From Bacteroidales bacterium (lineage in GTDB: Bacteria > Bacteroidota > Bacteroidia > Bacteroidales > F082): DNA of 53,303 nucleotides. Made by a program: the position numbers and the translations under genes. The stretch spans positions 1 through 53,303 of the forward strand of contig JAFUAA010000018.1 of assembly GCA_017460915.1 (NCBI GenBank), in the 5' to 3' direction. Numbering within the stretch: position 1 is the stretch's first letter; every line of letters begins with the position of its first letter. The notes under the pieces are model-generated. The model was given only the letters and a program-made list of their open reading frames with translations. It was not told the origin of the DNA and searched no databases. Of this stretch, positions 33,196 through 41,454 are shown piece after piece.

Positions 33196-33825
33196 ATGAT
33201 GACATACTTGCCTTTGATTTTGAGTGCCATAGCAATAATCCTTTCTGTTCTTGTTCCTATTTTGCATAACCACAATAAAGACCATTGGGATGAAAAAGAA
33301 ATCAGGGATAAGGTGGTAAAGGTAGTGAACGAAAGTGTAAGGGTTGAAAAAATCATTTCTGACAAAGTGCAGAGTAGGCTAACAAACAAAGAACAGCCAA
33401 AGAAGACTATGGTCTCAAAGGATGAAGTTGTTGAGGAAGTGCTTGAACGATTAAAGCCAGAGATTAATAAGATGGTAAGCGAGGCTTTGCATCAAGTGTC
33501 TCGGCAAACAGAAAATGTTGGCGCAAAAGAGGAATCAAAACCGAATCGAAAAAGGTATGGTTTCTATGGAAAGGATTCGTTTGTGCTGACCGAAACGCCA
33601 ACCGATACCACGGTTTATTGCTTTACGACAGACCCGAAGAATGAGCAAAAAGTTTGGTTCGATGTGCATGATGTGCAAAAGGTTATACAGGACAAGAACC
33701 TCCTTCTAGACTGCTGTACCATTGAAGGCGGTGGCAGCGGGTTGCTGACATTGGAAAAAGGCCTCGCTGTTTGCAAGGATGGAAAGTGGATGTTGGAAAA
33801 GAAATTGAAACTTAAATTCAGTTGA
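33196..33825 (+). CDS. Operon gene 5: N-terminally anchored coiled-coil protein
   Basis: The protein has 209 residues; a second ATG directly follows the first. One transmembrane segment lies at about 4-24 (YLPLILSAIAIILSVLVPIL). A charged coiled-coil-prone region follows at about 30-110 (DEKEIRDKVVKVVNESVRVE, VEEVLERLKPEINKMVSEAL). The C-terminal domain of about 85 residues contains KRYGFYGKDSFVLTETPTD, VWFDVHDVQKVI and GLAVCKDGKWMLEKKLKLKF. It probably faces the cytosol as a linker between the membrane and the NTPases. The family is unknown to me. Spacing is 3 bp on the left and 7 bp on the right. Confidence 0.65.
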   Translation: MMTYLPLILSAIAIILSVLVPILHNHNKDHWDEKEIRDKVVKVVNESVRVEKIISDKVQSRLTNKEQPKKTMVSKDEVVEEVLERLKPEINKMVSEALHQVSRQTENVGAKEESKPNRKRYGFYGKDSFVLTETPTDTTVYCFTTDPKNEQKVWFDVHDVQKVIQDKNLLLDCCTIEGGGSGLLTLEKGLAVCKDGKWMLEKKLKLKFS

Positions 33826-33832
33826 TAATTAT

Positions 33833-35503
33833 ATGTGGAAGTTGTTGATTTTCGTTGGCATTTGCATTGTGTTTCAAGGACTTGCATTTGCCGACACGCT
33901 TAAGAAAAGAATTCAGTTAAGGAAGATTTTTCCAAAACGATCTGATCAGGCAATGTCCCTTGTTGACAGTGGGGATGACGGCAAACAGATTTTGGTTAGA
34001 AAAAACGTTCATTCCAGCAAGGTGTTTGATGAAATCATCAAGACAATAAACCGTTACTTGAGCCATAACAAAGGTTCGGCTGACTATGCCATTTTGAAAG
34101 ACATTACTGACCGTAATTGTGATGCAGTAGAGGCACAGATTGAGGCAACCGCTTCCATACCGGTTTATATTGGTTTGTGCGGTACGCTTATAGGCATTGT
34201 GCTTGGAGTTGCTGTCTTAGGCTTTAGAGGAGGAATTGATGCACTATTTGATACGACACCAGTTGTTTTGGTTGAGTCACTTTCCGAAGCAAACACCGAG
34301 TTGCGGACAGAAGGTTCGAAAGTAAAAACGAATGACGGTAATGTTTATGAGTTTTCCAGCGGCCAATGGAATCTTTATAAAAATCCAGGAGAAGAAGGAA
34401 TTAAGAACCTACTGCAAGGCGTTGGTATAGCGATGCTCACCACCTTGTTTGGTGTTTTATTTACCATCGTTGGAGCATGGTCTTCAAAAAGGTCGTCAAG
34501 GGTAAATGAAGAAAAGAAGAACGGTTTCTTAAGTTGGTTGCAGGCGGAGTTGTTGCCTCAAATGAGCAACGACCTGGGTCAGGTTATCTTCCAAATGCAA
34601 CGCAACCTAACTAAGTTCAATAACACATTTGCGGCCAACACGAGCCAGCTTGATAGCGTATTAAAGGGCATAAACACGACTTATGAGGATCAGACGCGAT
34701 TGTTAAAAGCTGTTGAAAAACTCAAGATTGATGAGATAGCAACCGCAAATATCAGAGTTCTTCAGGAGTTAAAAGAATGTACAGATGAGATAGAGGAACT
34801 TGGGTTACTCGTTTCCAATTCCACAGAATACATTACCAAAGTAGATAACTTGAACGGTTTGCTTTCGAGCCATTTGGACAGGACACGACTCATTGAGAAC
34901 ATGGGGCAATTCTTCAGGGAAGAAGTGACGCAAATTGAACAGCGGAAACAGGCCATTGCCAACTCGACGGCCGATATTGACGCAAATATGCAACGCGCCT
35001 TTGGACAGTTGCGCGATCATACCGACAGAGAATATCAGCAGCTTGGCGATGCTTTGGCCAATAAACACGCCGAATTCCTTAGAGCAATTGAAGCGCAACA
35101 GGAAGCCTTGAACAGGAAGTTGGAGGAAACCTCACAACTGGTTCAGGAACTCAAAAACCTTACCGCCGTCAAAGAGAGCATGGAGCAACTTGCCCTAGCT
35201 GAGCAAAGTCAAAACGCCAAGATTGAAACACTTGTAAATGCTTCGGCGGAACAAAACGAAAAAATCAAAGCTCTTGTGGAGTGCGTCAACAAAATTGCAG
35301 CTACGGCTACAAATCAAAACACCAGATTGGACCAACTGCAAGCGGCGGTTGTCAAGTCAAGTGAGAAAACCGTCGAAGTGAATGTCAAATCACCAGTGGT
35401 CAAGACCAAAGTCCCGTTGTGGAAAGCAGTCGTAGAGGTAATCATTTGCTTGGCTGCTATGGGCTTTTTAGGACTGCAGGTTTATACATTGTTCTTCAAA
35501 TGA
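33833..35503 (+). CDS. Operon gene 6: MotA/TolQ/ExbB-like channel with long coiled coil (ZorA-like)
   Basis: The protein has 556 residues. An N-terminal membrane segment (LLIFVGICIVFQGLAF) is followed by a soluble part. Then comes SIPVYIGLCGTLIGIVLGVAVLG at about 108-130 and LLQGVGIAMLTTLFGVLFTIVGAW at about 193-216. These two helices with GLxGTxxGI and GIxxAMxTTxxG patterns are the hallmark of the MotA/TolQ/ExbB proton-channel fold. About 60 residues separate them. From about 270 to 500 lies a long heptad-like coiled coil. A final hydrophobic segment at 531-553 (VVEVIICLAAMGFLGLQVYT) ends the chain, unlike Zorya ZorA, whose tail ends in the cytosol. Its stop overlaps the MotB-like gene by 4 bp. 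Confidence 0.78.
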   Translation: MWKLLIFVGICIVFQGLAFADTLKKRIQLRKIFPKRSDQAMSLVDSGDDGKQILVRKNVHSSKVFDEIIKTINRYLSHNKGSADYAILKDITDRNCDAVEAQIEATASIPVYIGLCGTLIGIVLGVAVLGFRGGIDALFDTTPVVLVESLSEANTELRTEGSKVKTNDGNVYEFSSGQWNLYKNPGEEGIKNLLQGVGIAMLTTLFGVLFTIVGAWSSKRSSRVNEEKKNGFLSWLQAELLPQMSNDLGQVIFQMQRNLTKFNNTFAANTSQLDSVLKGINTTYEDQTRLLKAVEKLKIDEIATANIRVLQELKECTDEIEELGLLVSNSTEYITKVDNLNGLLSSHLDRTRLIENMGQFFREEVTQIEQRKQAIANSTADIDANMQRAFGQLRDHTDREYQQLGDALANKHAEFLRAIEAQQEALNRKLEETSQLVQELKNLTAVKESMEQLALAEQSQNAKIETLVNASAEQNEKIKALVECVNKIAATATNQNTRLDQLQAAVVKSSEKTVEVNVKSPVVKTKVPLWKAVVEVIICLAAMGFLGLQVYTLFFK

Positions 35504-36162
35504 GCAAGAAGAAAGAATCATATTTTTGGACGAGTTATTCCGACTTGATGACGAACCTATTTTTCGTCATGCTGATGCTGTTTGTGCTCACAATTGCCAT
35601 TTTGCGTAGGCAAATGGTTAGGATTGAAGAAGAAAGACGCGCCACCCAAGCACAGTTGGACAAAATCAAGGAATTGGAAGAGTCGATAAAGAACATTGAC
35701 ACAACCTATTTCGTTTATAATGCTGAGTATAAGACGCATATCTTACGAACCCAAGTGAAATTCGAGAGAGGGAAGGCAGATATGGCCGTATTGTCTGAAG
35801 GAACCAAGCATGAGTTGTTTGCTGTTAGGGATATGCTTAGAGATTCTTTGGCTTCCTTTTGCCAGAAAACGCCAAACGCAACCTACCTTTTGATAATTGA
35901 AGGCCAAGCTTCGACGGATAATTATAGATATAATAATGAGTTGAGTTACAACAGGGCCTTGTCGTTATTCAGGTTTTGGTTTGATAACGAGGAAAATCCC
36001 AACCTGCGTTTTTTCGATTTGCCATGTGAAGTGATTATTGCGGGTGCAGGATGCATGGATGGTAAGCCACGAGCATACGAAAACGAGGACAACCAACGTT
36101 TTCTTATCAGAATTCTTCCCAAACCGGGAATGATTGGAAATGTAAAAGCAACAATGAATTAG
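35500..36162 (+). CDS. Operon gene 7: MotB/OmpA-like stator partner (ZorB-like)
   Basis: The protein has 220 residues from the ATG at 35500; the longer open frame from 35419 only shadows the end of gene 6. YFWTSYSDLMTNLFFVMLML at 8-27 is a MotB-type N-terminus, with Asp15 at the position of the proton-carrying aspartate at the foot of the single membrane helix. A short coiled coil follows, then an OmpA/MotB-like peptidoglycan-binding domain. TYLLIIEGQASTDNYRYNN and LSYNRALSLFRFWF correspond to the I-x-GHTD...N...LS..RA...L pattern, with GHTD changed to GQAS. Paired with gene 6 it should form an ion-driven, wall-anchored motor or stator unit. Confidence 0.8.
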   Translation: MSKKKESYFWTSYSDLMTNLFFVMLMLFVLTIAILRRQMVRIEEERRATQAQLDKIKELEESIKNIDTTYFVYNAEYKTHILRTQVKFERGKADMAVLSEGTKHELFAVRDMLRDSLASFCQKTPNATYLLIIEGQASTDNYRYNNELSYNRALSLFRFWFDNEENPNLRFFDLPCEVIIAGAGCMDGKPRAYENEDNQRFLIRILPKPGMIGNVKATMN

Positions 36163-36166
36163 AGCG

Positions 36167-36979
36167 ATGAAGGTAATTAAGTGTTTCGGAGTGTTGGAAA
36201 TGGCAATATTTTTTTTGGCAATGTTGTCATGCATCCCGCATCGTCCTTCTGCGTCAGTTGATGTTTTAGAACAAACGTTTGAGCAATCCTATTGTTCTAT
36301 AGAGTTACCTCATGAATCATCATCTGAAATTCTTGTTTTCCACACCGCTTACACTGTCTCCTTCAATTCCCAAACCCTTATCGCTAACTGGGTTGCCTAC
36401 GAACTCACTGCTGAAGAAACCAACGGCCCATGGTCGCGAAAGGGGCTTCGGTTTGTGGCTGACCCAGATTGCAAAAGCAAACAGGCCGACAACGATGACT
36501 ATCGCAACTCTGGTTATACGCGTGGCCATCTTGCCCCGGCTGGCGATATGAAATGGGACAGCATGGCGATGGTGGAGAGTTTTTATTTTACCAATTGTTT
36601 TCCTCAGGATAAGGAACTCAATAATGGACGATGGAACCAGTTGGAAATGAAGACTCGAGATTTGGCTCGGGATTATGGACGAGTTTATGTCGTTTGTGGC
36701 CCTATATTCACCAATGAAGATACTCTGCACATTGGCCATAACGGCGTGGCTGTGCCAGATGCCTGTTTTAAGGCTCTGCTTATTTCGACAGACAAAGGCT
36801 ATTCGGCAATTGCGTTCTTGATGCGCAATGGGGGTGAAAACCGTTCGGTTAAGGAGTGTGCCATTACGGTGGATGAATTGGAAACGATACTTGATATAGA
36901 TTTGTTCTGCAACTTACCTGATGAAGAAGAAGAAAAGGTGGAAAGTCAGGTGATGTGGAATGATTGGAGGCTGAAGTAA
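36167..36979 (+). CDS. Operon gene 8: exported DNA/RNA non-specific endonuclease
   Basis: The protein has 270 residues. MKVIKCFGVLEMAIFFLAML followed by SC at residues 21-22 is a secretion signal, probably of the lipoprotein kind, although the lipobox is not ideal. The body is of the NUC/EndoG beta-beta-alpha-metal family. NSGYTRGHLAPAGDM near residues 112-126 carries the catalytic histidine; the usual DRGH reads TRGH. TNCFPQDKELNNGRWNQLE supplies the metal-binding asparagine. VYVVCGPIF and IAFLMRN are core strands. It starts 4 bp after the MotB-like gene, so it belongs to the operon and should act outside the cytosol, possibly on incoming DNA. That role is inferred from context. Confidence 0.85.
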   Translation: MKVIKCFGVLEMAIFFLAMLSCIPHRPSASVDVLEQTFEQSYCSIELPHESSSEILVFHTAYTVSFNSQTLIANWVAYELTAEETNGPWSRKGLRFVADPDCKSKQADNDDYRNSGYTRGHLAPAGDMKWDSMAMVESFYFTNCFPQDKELNNGRWNQLEMKTRDLARDYGRVYVVCGPIFTNEDTLHIGHNGVAVPDACFKALLISTDKGYSAIAFLMRNGGENRSVKECAITVDELETILDIDLFCNLPDEEEEKVESQVMWNDWRLK

Positions 36980-37230
36980 TGGTTCTACCATGAATTCAAT
37001 AAATCTCACCTAAAATCCTAAATTTTCCCTGTCTTTGCGCCAAAATCAAGAACATCATGGTTGCATAACATCAATATTGGCAATGCTGGATTCCAGAGAT
37101 TGCTTCTGACCCCTATTTCGAATGCTGCATTGAGAGGTGTGAGTGACATTTCTCGTTGACAAACTCTCAAGGTCGTCATTAATTCCTCCGCATTTGGTTG
37201 AAAACTTTTGGTTTTTTCCTGCTTTTTAGC

Positions 37231-37238
37231 TAGTTTTG
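37231..37238 (+). promoter_or_regulatory. Promoter -7 box of the antiporter pseudogene
   Basis: TAGTTTTG matches TAnnTTTG 20 bp before the ATG at 37259. The 279-bp region from 36980 to 37258 otherwise shows nothing recognisable. Confidence 0.5.
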
Positions 37239-37258
37239 CACCGCAAAATACAAAAACC

Positions 37259-38191
37259 ATGTCAGAACTCCCCGCATTATTTTCCGATCTCGCCCTGATT
37301 CTCGTCACGGCAGGCGTCACTACCGTATTGTTCAAGAGGTTGAAGCAACCTTTGGTCTTGGGGTGAGTACGGCTATGGATGGAAAGGAATTGATGTTCAG
37401 TGTGTTGCGGCTCGTCTTTTTCCTTTTGGTTTGGTACATTGGCGGTGTTTTCCTTATCCCGACCATCCTGAAATGGTCGCGCAAATTCATGTCGGAGGAG
37501 ACGCTCACCGTCTTTGCCGTGGGCTTGTGCTTCCTGATGGTTTGGCTGGCCAACAAAGCGGGTTTCTCGTCGGCTTTGGGCGCGTTCATTATGGGTTCTA
37601 TCTTGGCCGAAACGCTTGAGGCTGAGCTGATTCACAAACTCACCATGCCGATTAAGAACCTGTTTGGGGCCGTGTTTTTCGTCTCGGTCGGTATGATGGT
37701 CAATCCGGCCATCTTGGTACAATATTGGTGGCAGATTTTGGTAATTACCTTAGTTGTGGTGACGCTCAAATCGTTGAGTTCGGGCGTGGGCATGCTACTC
37801 TCGGGCGACAGCCTTCACAACGCCGTGCGTGCGGGAATGTGCTTCGGGCAAATCGGCGAGTTTTCGTTCATCATCGCCACGGTGGGTATGAGTTTCGGCG
37901 TCATCGACGACTTTTTGTATCCCATCATCGTCTCGGTGTCTATCATCACGACTTTCCTCACTCCTTATTTGATTAAAGGCGGTGAGCCGTTGTTCCATTC
38001 GATTGATGGGAAGGTGCCCGCAAGTTGGACTTCGTTCTTCGGAAACAAGGAAAAGAGCCTGAAAGAGAAGAGCGACAATCGGGTGACAATGAAGGCGTTC
38101 GTCCTCAGTCAGGTGCAACACATGGTGCTGTATGCGGCCATTTTGCTGGCCTTGACGCTGGTGAGTTTCTCCCTACTTGAGCCTGTGATGG
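37259..38191 (+). pseudogene. CPA2 cation:proton antiporter remnant, internal deletion and lost 3' half
   Basis: The gene opens MSELPALFSDLALILVTAG and runs to KRLKQPLVLG, then a TGA at about 37365. From there another frame reads MDGKELMFSVLRLVFFLLVW and goes on through SEETLTVFAVGLCFLMVWLA and GQIGEFSFIIATVGMSFGVI to about 38190. Compared with the intact paralogue at 39092, about 145 residues are missing between residue 35 and residue 180, with a frame change. Everything after about residue 420 of 776 is also gone. The similarity breaks off where the truncated abiEii gene begins on the other strand. A product with all transport helices is impossible. Confidence 0.85.
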
Positions 38192-38314
38192 GTATAGCAG
38201 GCGCTCGTTGAAGTAACGAGCCAACAGATACATATATTTGTAGCCTGATGTGTTCATCAGATTGAGTAACTTGGTCTTGACCGACTTGCCGTAGTTCTTG
38301 ATAGGTTTTGTCAT
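38192..38314 (-). pseudogene. AbiEii toxin, N-terminal fragment
   Basis: From the ATG at 38314 the minus strand reads MTKPIKNYGKSVKTKLLNLM and continues to YMYLLARYFNERLLY. This is the conserved N-terminus of AbiEii-type nucleotidyltransferase toxins. After 41 residues it runs into DNA complementary to the antiporter remnant, so the catalytic core is missing. Its ATG overlaps the TGA of the abiEi-type gene by 3 bp, the normal operon arrangement. Confidence 0.75.
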
Positions 38315-38892
38315 TCTATTGCAATTTCAAGGTAGTTATTCATCACTTTTGTAAGGCGCAGCTTTTGGGCGTATTCGGAGAGACGGCTGAGATTGCGCTC
38401 CTTCAGGCGGGCGTAGCTTCTAATCACTTCGGCGCACACATCCAGTCCCACTTTATTGCGGTATTTCACGGCATCGCATACGCTACGCTCCAAATCAGTC
38501 ATACACACCTGAAAACCAGAAATCTCTTTCTGCTCGATGCCGAATTCCATGTTTTCCTTCTTCCAGTAATAGAGGTTGATGGGCAATTTTTCGGGAAGCA
38601 CCACTTTTCGTTTGGCTTCGATGGCGATGCAAAAGGCGGGTGGAATGGTGGTGCAAAGCTGATGGTGCATCCATGCGGTGTAAAGGCAGACGATGCCACC
38701 GGGCACGATGCGCTCCACATCGATCATGGTGTTGAGCATGGCCGTCGGCTCGGCATACACGCCATGACGCAGACGCACTATGTTACCATTACTAACCGCT
38801 CTGCGCAGCCGCTCATACTCAGCCCTCCCCTCCAAATCCTTTGTGGAGATGACGCCTCCTTTAGTCGCTATTTGTTCAGAGACCGTTTCCAT
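38311..38892 (-). CDS. AbiEi-type antitoxin / transcriptional regulator (orphaned)
   Basis: The protein has 193 residues from METVSEQIATKGGVISTKDL at 38892; the longer open frame is not needed because a -7 box lies 20 bp upstream. The N-terminal winged helix is SEQIATKGGVISTKDLEGRA and YERLRRAVSNGNIVRLRHGVYA, the signature of AbiEi family antitoxins. The C-terminal domain contains GGIVCLYTAWMHHQLCTTIP and MTDLERSVCDAVKYRNKVGLDV. In type IV systems the antitoxin represses the operon and counters the nucleotidyltransferase. Here the toxin gene is reduced to 41 codons, so only the regulator could still function. Confidence 0.85.
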   Translation of the reverse strand: METVSEQIATKGGVISTKDLEGRAEYERLRRAVSNGNIVRLRHGVYAEPTAMLNTMIDVERIVPGGIVCLYTAWMHHQLCTTIPPAFCIAIEAKRKVVLPEKLPINLYYWKKENMEFGIEQKEISGFQVCMTDLERSVCDAVKYRNKVGLDVCAEVIRSYARLKERNLSRLSEYAQKLRLTKVMNNYLEIAIE

Positions 38893-38912
38893 ATATAACC
38901 TTTTTTCAGTTG

Positions 38913-38920
38913 CAAAAGTA
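38913..38920 (-). promoter_or_regulatory. Promoter -7 box of the abiEi-like gene
   Basis: The minus strand reads TACTTTTG, 20 bp upstream of the ATG at 38892. Confidence 0.6.
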
Positions 38921-39041
38921 GTCAAATTTCTTTGATTCGTTACTTTTCTACGGAGAATTTTTATAATCTCCGTAAGAAATACACATTTTTCACAGAAAAA
39001 GTGATTGCGGAATTTCCATTTGAAGCCAATCAAATAACTCA

Positions 39042-39073
39042 TTTGTCGAGTTCCGATTTGTTTTGTACTTTTG
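39042..39073 (+). promoter_or_regulatory. Promoter of the intact antiporter
   Basis: TTTG at 39042-39045 and TACTTTTG at 39066-39073 are 20 bp apart. The ATG at 39092 lies 18 bp downstream. Confidence 0.65.
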
Positions 39074-39091
39074 CACGCTAAATTCATCCTT

Positions 39092-41422
39092 ATGGAAAAC
39101 CTACCTGCGTTATTCTCCGACCTCGCTCTGATTTTGGTCACGGCGGGTCTTACTACGGTCATTTTCAAGTGGTTGAAACAGCCCGTTGTGTTGGGCTATA
39201 TCATCGCTGGCTTCCTCATCGGTCCCAATTTTGAGTGGTTTCCGGTCATCAAGGACCACACGAGCGTGGAGACTTGGAGCGAAATCGGTATGGTGTTCAT
39301 GCTGTTTGGCATCGGCTTGGAGTTCAGTTTCAAGAAGTTGAAGAAAGTGGGTGGGACGGTCGGCGTGACTGCGCTTACCGAGTTGGTCACCATGTGCATG
39401 ATGGGCTTCATGCTCGGAAAGGCCTTGGGCTGGTCGCAGATGGACTGCATCTTCCTCGGCGCAATGCTTTCCATTTCTTCGACGACGATCATAGCTAAAG
39501 CCTTCGACGACATGAAGTTGCATCGTGAGAAGTTCAGTGGCAATGTCATCGGCGAATTGGTGGTGGAGGATTTGGAAGCGGTGTTGCTTTTGGTCATTCT
39601 TTCCACTTTGGCAGTCAGCCAATCGTTCAATGGTATGGAACTGGTTACCAGTATGTTGAAGTTAGTTTTCTTCCTGCTGGTTTGGTTCTTTGGCGGTATT
39701 TTCCTGGTGCCTACGGTATTGCGCTGGTCGCGCAAATTCATGTCGGAGGAGACGCTGACGGTTTTTGCGGTCGGCTTGTGCTTCTTGATGGTCGTTTTGG
39801 CCAACATCGCGGGCTATTCCTCGGCTTTGGGCGCGTTCATTATGGGCTCCATCTTGGCGGAAACGCTTGAGGCAGAGGCGATTCATAAGGTCACCACACC
39901 GATTAAGAACCTGTTCGGTGCCGTGTTTTTCGTCTCGGTCGGTATGATGGTCGACCCGCATATTTTGGTCGGTTATTGGTGGCAAATCCTGGTCATTACG
40001 CTGGCGCTGCTGTTCTTCAAGCCTTTGAGCAACATCGTTGGGCGTTTGCTGGCTGGCCTCGACCTGAAACAAGCCATGCAAGGTGGCATGTGCTTCAGCC
40101 AAATCGGCGAGTTTTCGTTCATCATCGCCACTTTGGGACTGAGTTACGGCGTCATCGACGAGTTCTTGTATCCCATCATCGTGTCGGTGTCCATCATCAC
40201 GACTTTCCTCACGCCGTATTCCATCAAATCAGCCATTCCTGGCTATAATCTGATTGTGAAACGTATCCCGCAGCGGTGGAAGGAAAAACTGACCAACAAG
40301 GACTCGGGCCTCAAGGTTAGGAGCGGCAAGAAGGTCAATATGGGCAGTTTCCTTTCGAGGCAGTTCAAGAATATCGTCATTTATCTGGCCATCATCATTG
40401 CCGTGGTGCTCATCAGTTTCTTCATCTGCTCGTTTATCATGGAATATGTGTCGCGTCCCTGGAGTTCGGCCATCAGCACGGCGTTGAGCCTCATGCTGGT
40501 TTCGCCTTTCCTTTGGGCGATGGGCTTCAAGCATACTTTGGCCCATACCACGCGCAAGTTGATGGAAGTCAGTAAGTTCAATAAGACTCTGATCCTGTTG
40601 GTTTTTATTCTGCGCTTTGTGATTGTGACGGCCATCGCCTACAGCGTGATTCAGCACTTCCTGAACGGATTGTTCTGGTCGAGGCTGAGTGTCGGGTCGC
40701 CTTGGTACCATTGGATTAACATCGCTTTTGCGCTGATTTACACGTTTATGCTGCGTGCGATGAGCCCTGCGATGAAGTTCTACAAACGCATTGAGGAGCG
40801 TTTTATGGACAACCTCAACAAACGCCAGTCGATGCAGGTGTTCACCGTTCCTGAGATTTTGCAGGAGAACTGCCATTTGCAGAAGATGACGTTGAGTCCC
40901 GACAGTGTGTATTCGGGTCAACTGGTTAAGGAAACTGATTTCCGCGACAACTACAACGTGAGCGTGGTGAGTGTGGAGCGCGGCAAGCAAATTATTGAAC
41001 TGCCTAAGGCTGATTTTCAGCTGTTTCCGTTCGATAAAATCACTTTTGTTGGGCATGAGGACCATTTGCGCCTGATGTTGCCGAAGGTGGAAGTCTTTGA
41101 CGACCAGCTGATTCCCGACCGCGAGGAGAGCGAAGTGGATATATATAAGGTGGAGGTGGAGTCGGACAGCCCACTGATTGATGTCGCCCTGATGGATTCC
41201 GGTTTTGCCGACAAATACGACGCGATGGTGATTGCCATCGAGCGTGGCAGACATTTCATCCTCAATCCTTCGGCGCGAATTACTTTCCAACCCGCTGATT
41301 TAGTGTGGTTTGTGGCGCAGAAGGACAAAGCCGAAATCCTAATGCGGATGCGTGCCGCCGATGTACGACCGGACAGGAAGGCCGCTCAACTGAACAACTG
41401 CCAACTGCCAACTGCCAACTGA
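39092..41422 (+). CDS. CPA2 family cation:proton antiporter with C-terminal RCK_C domains
   Basis: The protein has 776 residues from MENLPALFSDLALILVTAGL at 39092. The first 380 residues are a Kef-type exchanger with about 12 helices: KQPVVLGYIIAGFLIGPNFE, the ion-site stretch SISSTTIIAKAFDDMK and ELVVEDLEAVLLLVILSTLA, and the regulatory-loop-like SQIGEFSFIIATLGLSYGVI. A second hydrophobic block at about 430-560 follows. Two TrkA-C/RCK_C-like domains then occur at about 600-665 (SGQLVKETDFRDNYNVSVVS) and 695-755 (DSPLIDVALMDSGFADKYDA). It exchanges K+ or Na+ for H+. The last residues, LNNCQLPTAN, are encoded by the tandem repeat that runs on into the next leader. Confidence 0.92.
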   Translation: MENLPALFSDLALILVTAGLTTVIFKWLKQPVVLGYIIAGFLIGPNFEWFPVIKDHTSVETWSEIGMVFMLFGIGLEFSFKKLKKVGGTVGVTALTELVTMCMMGFMLGKALGWSQMDCIFLGAMLSISSTTIIAKAFDDMKLHREKFSGNVIGELVVEDLEAVLLLVILSTLAVSQSFNGMELVTSMLKLVFFLLVWFFGGIFLVPTVLRWSRKFMSEETLTVFAVGLCFLMVVLANIAGYSSALGAFIMGSILAETLEAEAIHKVTTPIKNLFGAVFFVSVGMMVDPHILVGYWWQILVITLALLFFKPLSNIVGRLLAGLDLKQAMQGGMCFSQIGEFSFIIATLGLSYGVIDEFLYPIIVSVSIITTFLTPYSIKSAIPGYNLIVKRIPQRWKEKLTNKDSGLKVRSGKKVNMGSFLSRQFKNIVIYLAIIIAVVLISFFICSFIMEYVSRPWSSAISTALSLMLVSPFLWAMGFKHTLAHTTRKLMEVSKFNKTLILLVFILRFVIVTAIAYSVIQHFLNGLFWSRLSVGSPWYHWINIAFALIYTFMLRAMSPAMKFYKRIEERFMDNLNKRQSMQVFTVPEILQENCHLQKMTLSPDSVYSGQLVKETDFRDNYNVSVVSVERGKQIIELPKADFQLFPFDKITFVGHEDHLRLMLPKVEVFDDQLIPDREESEVDIYKVEVESDSPLIDVALMDSGFADKYDAMVIAIERGRHFILNPSARITFQPADLVWFVAQKDKAEILMRMRAADVRPDRKAAQLNNCQLPTAN

Positions 41423-41453
41423 ACAACTGCCAACTGAACAACTGCCAACTGAA
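41387..41453. repeat. CAACTGC/CAACTGAA tandem repeat across a gene end and the topB leader
   Basis: Units CAACTGC and CAACTGAA alternate about eight times, for example CAACTGCCAACTGAACAACT. The array covers the last 12 codons and the stop of the antiporter gene and reaches to 2 bp before the topB ATG at 41455. A Shine-Dalgarno-like site for topB is therefore replaced by repeat sequence. Repeats of this kind are seen between genes in various Bacteroidota. Confidence 0.75.
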
Positions 41454-41454
41454 A

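Noticed and set aside
26557-36979. Canonical Zorya system
   Set aside because: The MotA/MotB-like pair is present, but no ZorC-like gene and no Snf2-type ZorD helicase gene were found; the other genes belong to different families.
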